Of a stretch of 64,000 nucleotides of DNA, positions 1 through 7,709 are shown piece after piece. The notes beneath the pieces are model-generated. The model had not been told where the DNA came from. It saw only the letters and a program-made list of their open reading frames with translations, and searched no databases. Within the stretch, counting starts at the first letter, position 1, and each line of letters begins with the position of its first letter. The stretch comes from Clostridiaceae bacterium (GTDB lineage Bacteria > Bacillota > Clostridia > Oscillospirales > Acutalibacteraceae), in contig JAEDFL010000006.1 of assembly GCA_016292785.1 (NCBI GenBank), positions 6,987 to 70,986 on the forward strand, in the 5' to 3' direction. Position numbers and translations under genes: made by a program.

Positions 1-608
1 TCCGTTACTATATTTCCCTCAAAATCGCTGTTATGCAGATCAAGCGAAACGTTCTTTATTGCAAAGCCGTATTCCGAAAATTCCTGTATGGAATATTCAA
101 AGAAGTGCATATTGTCCGTTTTCTGATGTATTTCGCCGTCCGAGGTCATAAGCCTGTCGAATATCGCAAGAAACCTCCTGTTAGTCAGACGGTGATTTGC
201 ATATTTTTTCTTAGGAAAAGGGCAGGAAAAATTCAAATAAATCCTGTCGGCAATGCCGTCGGGAAGATACTTGGGAAGATATTCCGCCGAGCCTTTTATG
301 AAACGCAGATTAGGTATGTTTTCCCCGATCGCCTTTTCTGCGGCAATGACAATTACGTTTGCACTTTTTTCAACGGCAATATAATTTATGCCCGGATTCC
401 GCTTTGCAATCTCGGCGGCGAATTGTCCCTTTCCGCAGCCGACCTCTATACGAACGGGATTGGTATTTCCGAACCATTTTTCAAGGTCGATGTATTCCTT
501 TTCCTCTACCGTCGTGTTGAAATTTTTATCCTCGCTCTCAATCGAAAAAATGATCTCGCCGCAGTCGGCAAGCCTTTTGTCAAGGTTCTTTTTTCTTCGC
601 ATTCTCAT
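1..608 (-). CDS. trmB: tRNA (guanine-N7)-methyltransferase, 3' end cut by window edge
   Basis: TrmB methylates N7 of G46 in the variable loop of tRNAs using S-adenosylmethionine. The 202 codons present run from the start toward a stop outside the window. The SAM-binding loop is visible near residue 57 (EVGCGKGQF), followed by the family's NYIAVEKS strand, a YLNFSCPFPKKK motif and RLTNRRFL; all are characteristic of TrmB. The ATG at 608 is preceded by CGGAG seven bases upstream. It is divergent from the tyrS T-box, with about 80 bases between the start and the tyrS promoter. The family call is firm; only the C-terminus is missing. Confidence 0.93.
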   Translation of the reverse strand, partial: MRMRRKKNLDKRLADCGEIIFSIESEDKNFNTTVEEKEYIDLEKWFGNTNPVRIEVGCGKGQFAAEIAKRNPGINYIAVEKSANVIVIAAEKAIGENIPNLRFIKGSAEYLPKYLPDGIADRIYLNFSCPFPKKKYANHRLTNRRFLAIFDRLMTSDGEIHQKTDNMHFFEYSIQEFSEYGFAIKNVSLDLHNSDFEGNIVT

Positions 609-690
609 AGTGTTCGCTCCGTAATCTGTTTTTTATACAATAAATTAAAATCACTTTATTCTACACTTTTTTTATTTTGCAGTCAACCGC

Positions 691-719
691 TTGACAAAAA
701 AGTTAAAACAATATATAAT
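691..719 (+). promoter_or_regulatory. Promoter of the tyrS T-box transcript
   Basis: TTGACA at 691-696 and TATAAT at 714-719 are separated by exactly 17 bases, a perfect sigma-A type promoter. Transcription would begin near 726 and run through the T-box leader into tyrS. Confidence 0.88.
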
Positions 720-729
720 TCACTCAATA

Positions 730-975
730 GCCGTGACGGGAAGAAGTAAGCGAAAAAAAGATGCAAAGAGAGCTTTCGGCAGGTGTAAGAAAGCGTGAAT
801 TTTTCGTCCGAATACATCCCCGAGCTGCGTGGCTGAAAACAGGTAGGCTTCGCCGTGTGCGCACGTTAAAGCGTCAGAGTATTTTTGTACTCGCTGAGGC
901 TGTGCCCGTGAGGGTGCGGTGAACAGAGGTGGTAACACGATAATTCGTCCTCTGCCCAAGGGCAGAGGATTTTTA
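730..975 (+). promoter_or_regulatory. T-box riboswitch, tyrosine (UAC) specifier
   Basis: This is a roughly 245-base leader that senses uncharged tRNA-Tyr and controls read-through into tyrS. The T-box core is at 925-939 (AGAGGTGGTAACACG), followed by a terminator. A candidate specifier codon UAC (Tyr) lies at 813-815 in the context GAAUACAUCC, the usual GAA-codon-A arrangement on the 3' side of the Stem I internal loop. The specifier agrees with the downstream gene. Stem I was not folded computationally, so its exact borders are approximate. Confidence 0.92.
949..975 (+). terminator. Regulated terminator of the tyrS T-box
   Basis: A nine-base-pair stem (CCTCTGCCC with GGGCAGAGG, AA loop) at 949-968 is followed by a T-rich run. 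Its 5' arm overlaps the region that pairs with the T-box bulge in the antiterminator, as expected for a T-box switch. Confidence 0.9.
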
Positions 976-999
976 TTTTTATATGAAAGGAAAGTTATT

Positions 1000-2223
1000 A
1001 TGACTATTTATGACGAGCTTGTCGCCCGTGGACTTATTGCTCAGGTCACGGACGAGGACGAAATCAAGGAGCTTATCAACAACGGCAAGGCGGTTTTCTA
1101 CATCGGCTTTGATCCGACCGCCGACAGCCTTCATGTCGGTCACTTTATGGCGCTCTGCCTGATGAAAAGACTTCAGATGGCAGGTAACCGTCCCATTGCC
1201 CTGCTCGGCGGCGGCACGGGAATGATCGGCGATCCCTCGGGCAGAACCGATATGAGAAAAATGCTGACGAAAGAGGATATCGACCACAACATCGCCTGCT
1301 TTAAAAAGCAGATGAGCCGCTTCATCGAATTTGGCGATGATAAGGCTATTATGGTAAACAATGCGGACTGGCTTCTTGATCTCAACTATGTTGATGTTCT
1401 GCGTGAGGTCGGTGCCTGCTTCTCGGTCAACAATATGCTTCGTGCCGAATGTTACAAGCAGAGAATGGAAAAAGGACTCAGCTTCCTTGAGTTCAACTAT
1501 ATGATAATGCAGAGCTACGACTTCTATCATCTTTTCAAGGAGTACGGCTGTAATATGCAGTTCGGCGGCGACGATCAGTGGTCAAATATGCTCGGCGGAA
1601 CGGAGCTTATCAGAAAGAAGCTCGGCAAGGACGCCTACGCAATGACGATAACTCTGCTTATGAATTCAGAGGGCAAGAAAATGGGCAAGACCGCTTCGGG
1701 TGCGGTATGGCTCGATCCCGAAAAGACAAGTCCTTACGAATTTTATCAGTACTGGCGCAATGTCAGCGATCAGGACGTTCTCAAATGTATACGTATGCTC
1801 ACCTTCCTTCCGCTTGAGGAGATTGACGCAATGGACAGCTGGGAGGGCGCACAGCTCAACGAGGCAAAAGATATTCTTGCGTTCGAGCTGACCAAGCTCG
1901 TCCACGGCGACGAGGAGGCCGCAAAAGCAAGAGAAGCTTCAAAGGCTCTTTTCGGCGGCGGAGCAAACCTTGACAATATGCCGACTACCACCCTTTCGGA
2001 CGAAGATTTCACCGACGGCAAGATCGACATCCTTGATGTTCTGCTCAAGACGGGCATCACCAAGTCACGAGGAGAGGGAAGGCGTCTTGTTCAGCAGGGC
2101 GGCGTTTCCGTTGACGACAAAAAGGTGACGGAAATCGGTCTTTCGTTCACCTCCGATGAGCTTAACTCAAATCCGATCATAGTCAAAAAGGGCAAGAAGA
2201 TCTTCCACAAGGTTCAGGCGTAA
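1000..2223 (+). CDS. tyrS: Tyrosyl-tRNA synthetase
   Basis: This class I synthetase charges tRNA-Tyr in the cytosol. The product is 407 residues, a normal TyrRS length. The HIGH-type motif is HVGH at residues 45-48, the KMSKS equivalent is KMGKT near residue 226, and the tail from about residue 345 is an S4-type RNA-binding domain ([19 protein letters not shown]). The ATG at 1000 was chosen because AAAGGAAAG lies just upstream and an earlier in-frame start would sit inside the T-box terminator. Expression is probably induced by tyrosine limitation through the T-box. Confidence 0.97.
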   Translation: MTIYDELVARGLIAQVTDEDEIKELINNGKAVFYIGFDPTADSLHVGHFMALCLMKRLQMAGNRPIALLGGGTGMIGDPSGRTDMRKMLTKEDIDHNIACFKKQMSRFIEFGDDKAIMVNNADWLLDLNYVDVLREVGACFSVNNMLRAECYKQRMEKGLSFLEFNYMIMQSYDFYHLFKEYGCNMQFGGDDQWSNMLGGTELIRKKLGKDAYAMTITLLMNSEGKKMGKTASGAVWLDPEKTSPYEFYQYWRNVSDQDVLKCIRMLTFLPLEEIDAMDSWEGAQLNEAKDILAFELTKLVHGDEEAAKAREASKALFGGGANLDNMPTTTLSDEDFTDGKIDILDVLLKTGITKSRGEGRRLVQQGGVSVDDKKVTEIGLSFTSDELNSNPIIVKKGKKIFHKVQA

Positions 2224-2241
2224 GCCAAAGGGGAAAATGAA

Positions 2242-2817
2242 ATGAAAATTATAAAAGCTTTCTTTGTGATGCTGCACATTCAGCTTGCAATTCAGTATGC
2301 GATTGTGCCGCTTACACTGTTTGATTCCGAGCTGTTGTTCAATTCAAAAATATTGTCAACATTATATTTTGTATCGCTTATTCTCTTTTTTATAGCGACG
2401 CAGGTTGTCGGCTGGATTGCCGCCGTTACTGCGATAAAAATGTATCTCAATTCGGAGACCGAAAATCTGGACAATTCATGGAAATTGCTGAAGTTAAAAA
2501 CCGTTCCGTTTTATATTCTGAATTTCATTTACTGCATCGGCTACTGCTTTGTTTTGATCGGTGCAAGCCGTGGAATGATTTGGTTTGTCATAATTCCTAT
2601 GCTTATCCCGATCTGGTACACCTGCGCTTTCATAATTCAAAGCGGATTTTTCGGCACGGCAAGCGTTGCCGTCCTGAGAAAGAGATTCGGAAATAACATC
2701 TCTGTCATCAATTATCTTTTGCAGTTTATTCCCGTGCTTGATGTTATCGACACAATAGCGCTCAGGCATAAGGTCAAAAAACTTCAGGCAAATTTTACCG
2801 AAGAAAACATTCCATAA
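2242..2817 (+). CDS. Polytopic membrane protein of unknown function
   Basis: This 191-residue protein is not recognised. Hydrophobic stretches near residues 5-25, 30-60, 85-105 and 108-135 suggest four membrane segments, with a charged C-terminus (HKVKKLQANFTEENIP). It starts 18 bases after the tyrS stop behind AAGGGG, so it is probably co-transcribed with tyrS and thus under the same T-box. No catalytic motif is visible. Confidence 0.7.
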   Translation: MKIIKAFFVMLHIQLAIQYAIVPLTLFDSELLFNSKILSTLYFVSLILFFIATQVVGWIAAVTAIKMYLNSETENLDNSWKLLKLKTVPFYILNFIYCIGYCFVLIGASRGMIWFVIIPMLIPIWYTCAFIIQSGFFGTASVAVLRKRFGNNISVINYLLQFIPVLDVIDTIALRHKVKKLQANFTEENIP

Positions 2818-2949
2818 CCAAAGCCTTTCAATTTAATTATCGTTTCTCCGCTTATTGCGACAGATTCATTTTCTCACTTTTATTACAAGCCCTTGTTAAA
2901 ATCAACAGTTTTTATACTGCGTCGGTTAGTTTATTCTAACTGATAAAAG

Positions 2950-2978
2950 TTGAAATAATTATTTAATTATAGTATAAT
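2950..2978 (+). promoter_or_regulatory. Promoter of the iscS-iscU-mnmA operon with flanking palindromes
   Basis: TTGAAA at 2950-2955 and TATAAT at 2973-2978 are 17 bases apart. A perfect inverted repeat, AATGGT-TAAAAT-ACCATT, lies at 2986-3003 next to the predicted start point. A second one (GTTAG-N6-CTAAC) lies just upstream of the -35. These are possible operators, for example for an Rrf2-type regulator, but no regulator gene is nearby. Confidence 0.75.
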
Positions 2979-3072
2979 TTATCAGAATGGTTAAAATACC
3001 ATTATCAGGATTTAGTCATTGCTTTCAACTTTGTTTAAATCCAAGAAAACAAAAAGAAAGTCAGGCGATTTT

Positions 3073-4266
3073 ATGAAAACTGTTTATGCAGACAATGCTG
3101 CAACAACAGCTCTCTGCCCTGAAGCACTTGACGCAATGGTGGATTGTTTAAAGAACAACTACGGCAACGCTTCAAGTCTGCACCATATGGGACAGGAGGC
3201 TGCCGCCGCAGTATTGCAGGCAAGGCGTGACATTGCCGACGCTATCGGCGCAGAGGTCAGCGAGATCTACTTCACCTCGGGCGGCACCGAAGCGGATAAC
3301 TGGGCGATCACGAATGCCGCAAAGCTCGGCGAAAAGAAAGGCAAAAAGCACATCATTTCAACGACATTTGAACACCATGCGGTGCTCCACACTCTTATGA
3401 AGCTCGAAAAAGAGGGCTTTGAGGTGACCTACCTTGATGTTCACGAGGACGGATATGTCCGCCTTGACGAGTTCAAAAAAGCTCTCAGGGACGACACCTG
3501 TCTTGTCACGATAATGTATGCCAACAACGAGATCGGCACAGTTCAGCCGATTTCCGAGATCGGTGCGATCTGTAAGGAAAAAGGCGTTTATTTCCACACC
3601 GACGCTGTTCAGGCGGTCGGTCATCTTCCGATCAACGTCAAGGAACAGAACATTGATATGCTCTCGTTCTCATCACATAAATTTCACGGTCCGAAAGGCA
3701 TCGGCGCTCTCTACTGCCGCAAGGGTATTCCCCTTATGACCTTTATGCAGGGCGGCGCTCAGGAGAGAAACAAGCGTCCCGGAACGACCAACACCCCTGC
3801 CATCGTCGCAACGGCGGCGGCTCTCAAAAAGAGCTGTGAGGATATGGACAAGAACATTGCCTATGTCAGCTCTCTCAGGGACAAGCTTATTGATACAATT
3901 CTTGAGGTGATACCCCGTTCAAGAGTGAACGGAGGCCGCTCTCCCCGTCTGCCCGGCAATGTCAGCTTCTGCTTTGAGGGCATTGAGGGAGAATCGCTCC
4001 TGCTTCACCTCGACCTCAAGGGAATTTGCGGTTCATCAGGCTCTGCCTGCACCTCAGGCTCTCTTGATCCGAGCCACGTTCTTTTGGCTCTCGGTCTGCC
4101 GCACGAGATAGCGCACGGCTCTCTCCGTCTTTCTCTGTGCGAGTACAACACCGAAGAAGAAATTGATTACATCATTGAGGAGCTTCCGAAGATCGTTTCG
4201 ATGCTCCGTGATATGTCCCCCGTTTGGGAGAGGATAATGAAAGGAGAAGAATACTATGCTGTATAG
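3073..4266 (+). CDS. iscS: Cysteine desulfurase (IscS/NifS family)
   Basis: This PLP enzyme takes sulfur from cysteine as an enzyme persulfide and hands it to IscU, MnmA or ThiS. The 397-residue product has the PLP lysine in SSHKFHGPKG (Lys203) and the persulfide cysteine in SGSACTSGS (Cys326), the NifS/IscS-type loop. It begins MKTVYADNAATT, typical of the family. The ATG at 3073 fits the family N-terminus; the upstream AGGCG ribosome site is weak, and an in-frame TTG at 3019 is a less likely start. It overlaps iscU by 11 bases, consistent with coupled translation. Confidence 0.95.
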   Translation: MKTVYADNAATTALCPEALDAMVDCLKNNYGNASSLHHMGQEAAAAVLQARRDIADAIGAEVSEIYFTSGGTEADNWAITNAAKLGEKKGKKHIISTTFEHHAVLHTLMKLEKEGFEVTYLDVHEDGYVRLDEFKKALRDDTCLVTIMYANNEIGTVQPISEIGAICKEKGVYFHTDAVQAVGHLPINVKEQNIDMLSFSSHKFHGPKGIGALYCRKGIPLMTFMQGGAQERNKRPGTTNTPAIVATAAALKKSCEDMDKNIAYVSSLRDKLIDTILEVIPRSRVNGGRSPRLPGNVSFCFEGIEGESLLLHLDLKGICGSSGSACTSGSLDPSHVLLALGLPHEIAHGSLRLSLCEYNTEEEIDYIIEELPKIVSMLRDMSPVWERIMKGEEYYAV

Positions 4267-4705
4267 TGAAAAGGTAATGGATCACTTTCAGAATCCGAGA
4301 AACCTCGGCAAGATGGATGACGCAGACGGCGTCGGCGAGGTCGGTAATGCGAAGTGCGGAGATATAATGAAAATGTACCTCAAAATTAAGGACGGTAAAA
4401 TCGAGGACGTTAAGTTCAACACCTTCGGCTGTGCTTCAGCTATTGCAACAAGCTCGATCGCTACCGAAATGATAAAGGGACAGAAGATTGAGGACGCTCT
4501 CAAGCTCAGCAACAAAGCAGTTGTTGAAGCTCTTGACGGACTTCCGCCGGCAAAAATTCACTGCTCCGTTCTTGCGGAACAGGCTGTTAAGGCGGCTCTC
4601 AAGGACTATTATCAGAAAAACGGACTTGAGCTTGATCCTGCTGTTTTCGGCAGCGACTGCGGCAGTAACTGCGAAAGCTGCGAGGGCTGCGGACATGAGG
4701 GCTGA
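4256..4705 (+). CDS. iscU: Fe-S cluster assembly scaffold IscU/NifU-like
   Basis: This 149-residue scaffold accepts sulfur from IscS and builds Fe-S clusters. The three ligand cysteines are visible in NAKCGD, FGCASA and IHCSVLAE. Beyond the usual domain there is a cysteine-rich tail (CGSNCESCEGCG) of about 25 residues, a C-terminal extension known from clostridial NifU-like proteins. It overlaps iscS at its start and is followed three bases later by mnmA. With no IscA, HscA or ferredoxin here, it looks like the minimal clostridial two-gene system. Confidence 0.94.
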   Translation: MLYSEKVMDHFQNPRNLGKMDDADGVGEVGNAKCGDIMKMYLKIKDGKIEDVKFNTFGCASAIATSSIATEMIKGQKIEDALKLSNKAVVEALDGLPPAKIHCSVLAEQAVKAALKDYYQKNGLELDPAVFGSDCGSNCESCEGCGHEG

Positions 4706-4708
4706 GCC

Positions 4709-5779
4709 ATGAAAAAGGCTATGATCGCCATGAGCGGCGGAGTTGACAGCTCCGTCGCTGCTTACTTAATCACTCAACAGGGCTATGAAGCGATCGGCGT
4801 GACGATGAAGCTCTACAACAACGAGGACATCGGCGAAAAAAAAGAAAAGACCTGCTGTTCACTCGATGATGTCGAGGACGCAAGGAGCGTTGCGAACAGG
4901 CTGGGTATCCCCTACTATGTTTTCAACTATACCGATAATTTCAAATTGCAGGTAATCGAACGCTTTGTTGAGGCATACCGCAGCGGCAGAACACCCAATC
5001 CGTGTATAGACTGCAACAGGTACATCAAGTTTGACCAGCTTATGCACAGAGCAAGAGAGCTTCAGTTTGATTATGTTGTGACAGGTCATTATGCGATCAA
5101 TGAATACGATGAGGAAAAAGGACGCTGGATTCTCCGAAAGGCGGCGGACGAAAGCAAGGATCAGAGCTATGTGCTGTATTCGCTGACTCAGGATCAGCTC
5201 AGCCGTATACTTTTCCCCCTCGGCAGAATGACAAAGCACGAGGCAAGGGAGATTGCCGAGGCTCAGGGCTTCGTCAATGCCGACAAGCACGACAGTCAGG
5301 ACATCTGCTTTGTACCGGACGGGGACTATGCCAATTTCATTGAAAAATGGTGCGGCTTTAAGTTCACGGAGGGTAACTTCGTTGACCGTGACGGCAATGT
5401 CATCGCCCGTCACAAGGGCATAATCAATTACACGATAGGTCAGCGCAAGGGACTCGGAATAGCCGCAAAAGCACCGTATTACGTTGTCCGCAAGGATCTT
5501 GCAAGGAATGAGGTCGTGCTCGGCTCAAACGACGATCTTTTTTCCGATCATCTTGAAGCAACCGATCTGAATTTTATTTCTATTGAGAAGCTGACCGAGC
5601 CGATGAAAGTCAAGGCAAAGGTCAGGTACAGACAGAAAGAAACCGACGCGGTCATAACACCGCTCGAAAGCGGAAACATCAGCGTCGATTTTGAAACACC
5701 GCAGAGGGCGATCGCACCCGGTCAGGCTGTTGTTTTCTACGACGGCGATATCGTGGTCGGCGGCGGCACGATAATTTAA
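4709..5779 (+). CDS. mnmA: tRNA-specific 2-thiouridylase
   Basis: MnmA activates U34 of Lys, Glu and Gln tRNAs with ATP and inserts sulfur to form 2-thiouridine. The 356-residue product starts with the PP-loop SGGVDSS (residues 9-15). The catalytic cysteine pair is Cys99 (TPNPCIDC) and Cys200 (DSQDICF). Length and the C-terminal beta-barrel region fit the family. It directly follows iscS-iscU, its sulfur source, in one operon. No clear terminator was found immediately downstream; the repeat island begins about 35 bases later. Confidence 0.97.
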   Translation: MKKAMIAMSGGVDSSVAAYLITQQGYEAIGVTMKLYNNEDIGEKKEKTCCSLDDVEDARSVANRLGIPYYVFNYTDNFKLQVIERFVEAYRSGRTPNPCIDCNRYIKFDQLMHRARELQFDYVVTGHYAINEYDEEKGRWILRKAADESKDQSYVLYSLTQDQLSRILFPLGRMTKHEAREIAEAQGFVNADKHDSQDICFVPDGDYANFIEKWCGFKFTEGNFVDRDGNVIARHKGIINYTIGQRKGLGIAAKAPYYVVRKDLARNEVVLGSNDDLFSDHLEATDLNFISIEKLTEPMKVKAKVRYRQKETDAVITPLESGNISVDFETPQRAIAPGQAVVFYDGDIVVGGGTII

Positions 5780-5815
5780 TTTTTGCATCAAGCCTCCCGT
5801 TTAAGCAATGTAAGT

Positions 5816-6018
5816 TAAAATTTGATGAAGTTTTTTCGCCTCCCCTTGTTGCAAGGGGAGGTGTCGCATTTATGCGACGGAGGGGATAAATGCAGATGAC
5901 AAGTTTTTACAATCCCTCAGTCAGCTTCGCTGCCAGCGTCTCGCTGCGGCTCGGTCACTCCCGTGGCGACACTTCGCTACCTTTACACAAGGGAGCCGAA
6001 AAGTTTTATCAAAACTTG
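5816..6018. repeat. MITE-like element, copy 1
   Basis: The ends form an imperfect terminal inverted repeat of roughly 38 bases: the left end runs TTTGAT..TTTTTTCGCCTCCCCTTG and the right end is its complement, CAAGGGAGCCGAAAAG..ATCAAAACTT. Just inside the left end is a palindrome CCTCCCCTTG-TTGC-AAGGGGAGG, followed by GCGACGGAGGGGATAA. The right part carries CAATCCCTCAGTCAGC. There is no coding sequence. Similar non-coding elements are common between clostridial genes, but their family name cannot be given without a search. Confidence 0.6.
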
Positions 6019-6027
6019 AAATGATGT

Positions 6028-6422
6028 GGTCTAAAGTCTAAGGTCTAATATCTAAAGTCTATTATCACCTCATCCGCCTCGTTCCTCGGCGCCTTCCCCA
6101 AATTAGACATTAGATTTTAGACATGGAAACCTTAAAGTTTGCAGAAACCATTTTAGCCTCCCCTTGTTGCAAGGGGAGGTGGCGAGGAGGAACGACGAGA
6201 CGGAGGGGATAAGAGAAGATAGACATTAGATTTTAGATATTAGATTTTAGACGAGGAAATATATAGTTTATATAAATCATAAAAAATAACATAAGAAATA
6301 AATTTTTTGACAATCCCTCAGTCAGCTTCGCTGACAGCTCCCTTTACACAAGGGAGCCAAAAGTTCCATCGAAATTTAAAACAATATCGTCTACAATCTA
6401 ATATCTAACGTCTAAAGTCTAT
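6028..6422. repeat. Clusters of short TCTAA-type direct and inverted repeats
   Basis: Four AT-rich clusters are built from seven- to nine-base units of the form TCTAAAG or TCTAATA. The clusters at 6028-6062 and 6389-6422 are in one orientation and nearly match each other. Those at 6102-6121 and 6220-6252 are the inverted form (TAGACATTAGATTTTAGA). They flank and interrupt the second MITE-like element. The arrangement could fold into long hairpins. No function is recognised. Confidence 0.6.
6130..6385. repeat. MITE-like element, copy 2
   Basis: This second copy has the same left palindrome (CCTCCCCTTG-TTGC-AAGGGGAGG) and right end (CAATCCCTCAGTCAGC then CACAAGGGAGCC) as the first copy. Its centre holds a different AT-rich stretch and a TCTAA-type repeat cluster. 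The different internal sequence between conserved ends suggests the elements were rearranged or that inserts landed within them. Confidence 0.6.
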
Positions 6423-6713
6423 TTCGGGGAAGAAAAAACTTTATTATTTCACTTTCTTTGAAAATAACGGTTGTTTTTTATTCCGGTCTGCGTTATAATT
6501 AAAAAGGCTAATATAGAATAATATGGGTTTTTGCGGACACAGATAACTGTCACATCATTTTGGTATTCATAATATTTAATATTTATTCAGTTTTTTATTC
6601 ATTATTTTGAATTTATCGGATTGTTATGCAGCTATATAGCAAAAGTCCTATTTTATTGCGGTTTTTAATATAAATATTTGTCACAAAGGCGACGAATATT
6701 TTCTGTATTGTCC
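6423..6713. other. AT-rich non-coding stretch upstream of argC
   Basis: No ORF, hairpin terminator or repeat beyond the island was seen in this 290-base stretch. A loose TTGTTT/TATAAT pair near 6472-6499 could be a weak additional promoter. Confidence 0.4.
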
Positions 6714-6750
6714 TTGACATATAATGTATATTTATGTATAATTATACCCT
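6714..6750 (+). promoter_or_regulatory. argC operon promoter with overlapping candidate ARG boxes
   Basis: TTGACA (6714-6719) and TATAAT (6737-6742) are 17 bases apart. Two overlapping 18-base sites, 6723-6740 and 6733-6750, each match the ArgR consensus TNTGNATWWWWATNCANA with two mismatches. The second includes the perfect palindrome GTATAATTATAC, which covers the -10. ArgR binding here would block RNA polymerase. ArgR itself is not in the window. Confidence 0.65.
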
Positions 6751-6775
6751 ATTAACGAATATAGAGGTTTACACT

Positions 6776-7705
6776 ATGAAAAAGGTTTTTATTGACGGCA
6801 AGGCCGGCACAACAGGACTGAGAATATATGAAAGACTTTCCGAAAGAACGGATATAGAGCTTATGCTCCTGCCCGAGGAAAAGCGTAAGGATATTGAGGC
6901 TCGCCGTGAGATGCTCAACACCTGCGACATCGCCTTTCTCTGCCTGCCCGATGCGGCGGCGATAGAAGCCGTCGGACTTATCGAAAACGAAAAAGTCAGG
7001 GTACTCGACACCTCAACGGCTCACAGAACCGATCCCGGCTGGGCATACGGTTTCCCCGAGCTGTCCGAGGCTCACCGTGAAAAAATAAAAAATTCAAACA
7101 GGATCGCTGTTCCCGGCTGTCACGCAAGCGGTTTCATCTCCCTTGTCTATCCTCTGATTGAGGCCGGTGCGATATCCAAGGATACGCTTCTTACCTGTCA
7201 TTCGCTGACCGGTTACAGCGGCGGCGGTAAAAAGATGATCGCCGAATACGAAGCTCCTGAGCCGGACGTCGCTCTCGCTTCACCGAGGCAGTATGGTTTG
7301 ACGCAAAATCATAAGCACTTAAAGGAAATGAAAGCGATCACGGGAATAAATTCGTTCCCTGCTTTCTGCCCGATAGTTGCCGACTATTACAGCGGTATGC
7401 TTGTAACCGTTCCTCTTTTCAAGGAACAGCTCAACGGCGTGACGTTGCAGGATATTAAAGAAATCTATTCAAAAAAATACGCTTCCGATATGGTCAGCTT
7501 CAAGGACGAAATTGGCGAGGACGGATTTATATGCTCGAACAAGCTCTCCTTTAACGATTCAATGGAGATTTTCGTTCAGGGCAACGAGGACAGAATACTT
7601 CTTATGTCACGCTACGACAATCTCGGAAAAGGCGCATCGGGAGCGGCAATACAAAATATGAACATTCTTCTCGGAACAGACGAAAAAACAGGACTCGAGG
7701 TATAA
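6776..7705 (+). CDS. argC: N-acetyl-gamma-glutamyl-phosphate reductase (type 2)
   Basis: ArgC reduces N-acetylglutamyl phosphate to the semialdehyde with NADPH, the third step of ornithine synthesis. At 309 residues and with the N-terminus KVFIDGKAGTTGLRI it matches the shorter type 2 form. The catalytic cysteine is Cys115 in VPGCHASG. The ATG at 6776 follows AGAGG; the longer reading from 6734 would begin inside the -10 box and is rejected. It heads the argCJBD operon. Confidence 0.95.
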   Translation: MKKVFIDGKAGTTGLRIYERLSERTDIELMLLPEEKRKDIEARREMLNTCDIAFLCLPDAAAIEAVGLIENEKVRVLDTSTAHRTDPGWAYGFPELSEAHREKIKNSNRIAVPGCHASGFISLVYPLIEAGAISKDTLLTCHSLTGYSGGGKKMIAEYEAPEPDVALASPRQYGLTQNHKHLKEMKAITGINSFPAFCPIVADYYSGMLVTVPLFKEQLNGVTLQDIKEIYSKKYASDMVSFKDEIGEDGFICSNKLSFNDSMEIFVQGNEDRILLMSRYDNLGKGASGAAIQNMNILLGTDEKTGLEV

Positions 7706-7709
7706 AATA

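Noticed and set aside
33..749. Long plus-strand ORF over the first 750 bases
   Set aside because: It is antisense to a clear TrmB reading frame, has no family features and runs into the tyrS promoter.
919..999. 27-residue N-terminal extension of TyrRS
   Set aside because: It would be translated from inside the T-box terminator; the ribosome site and family start favour the ATG at 1000.
5820..6430. CRISPR array in the repeat island
   Set aside because: Repeats are palindromic, of uneven length and orientation, without regular spacers or cas genes.
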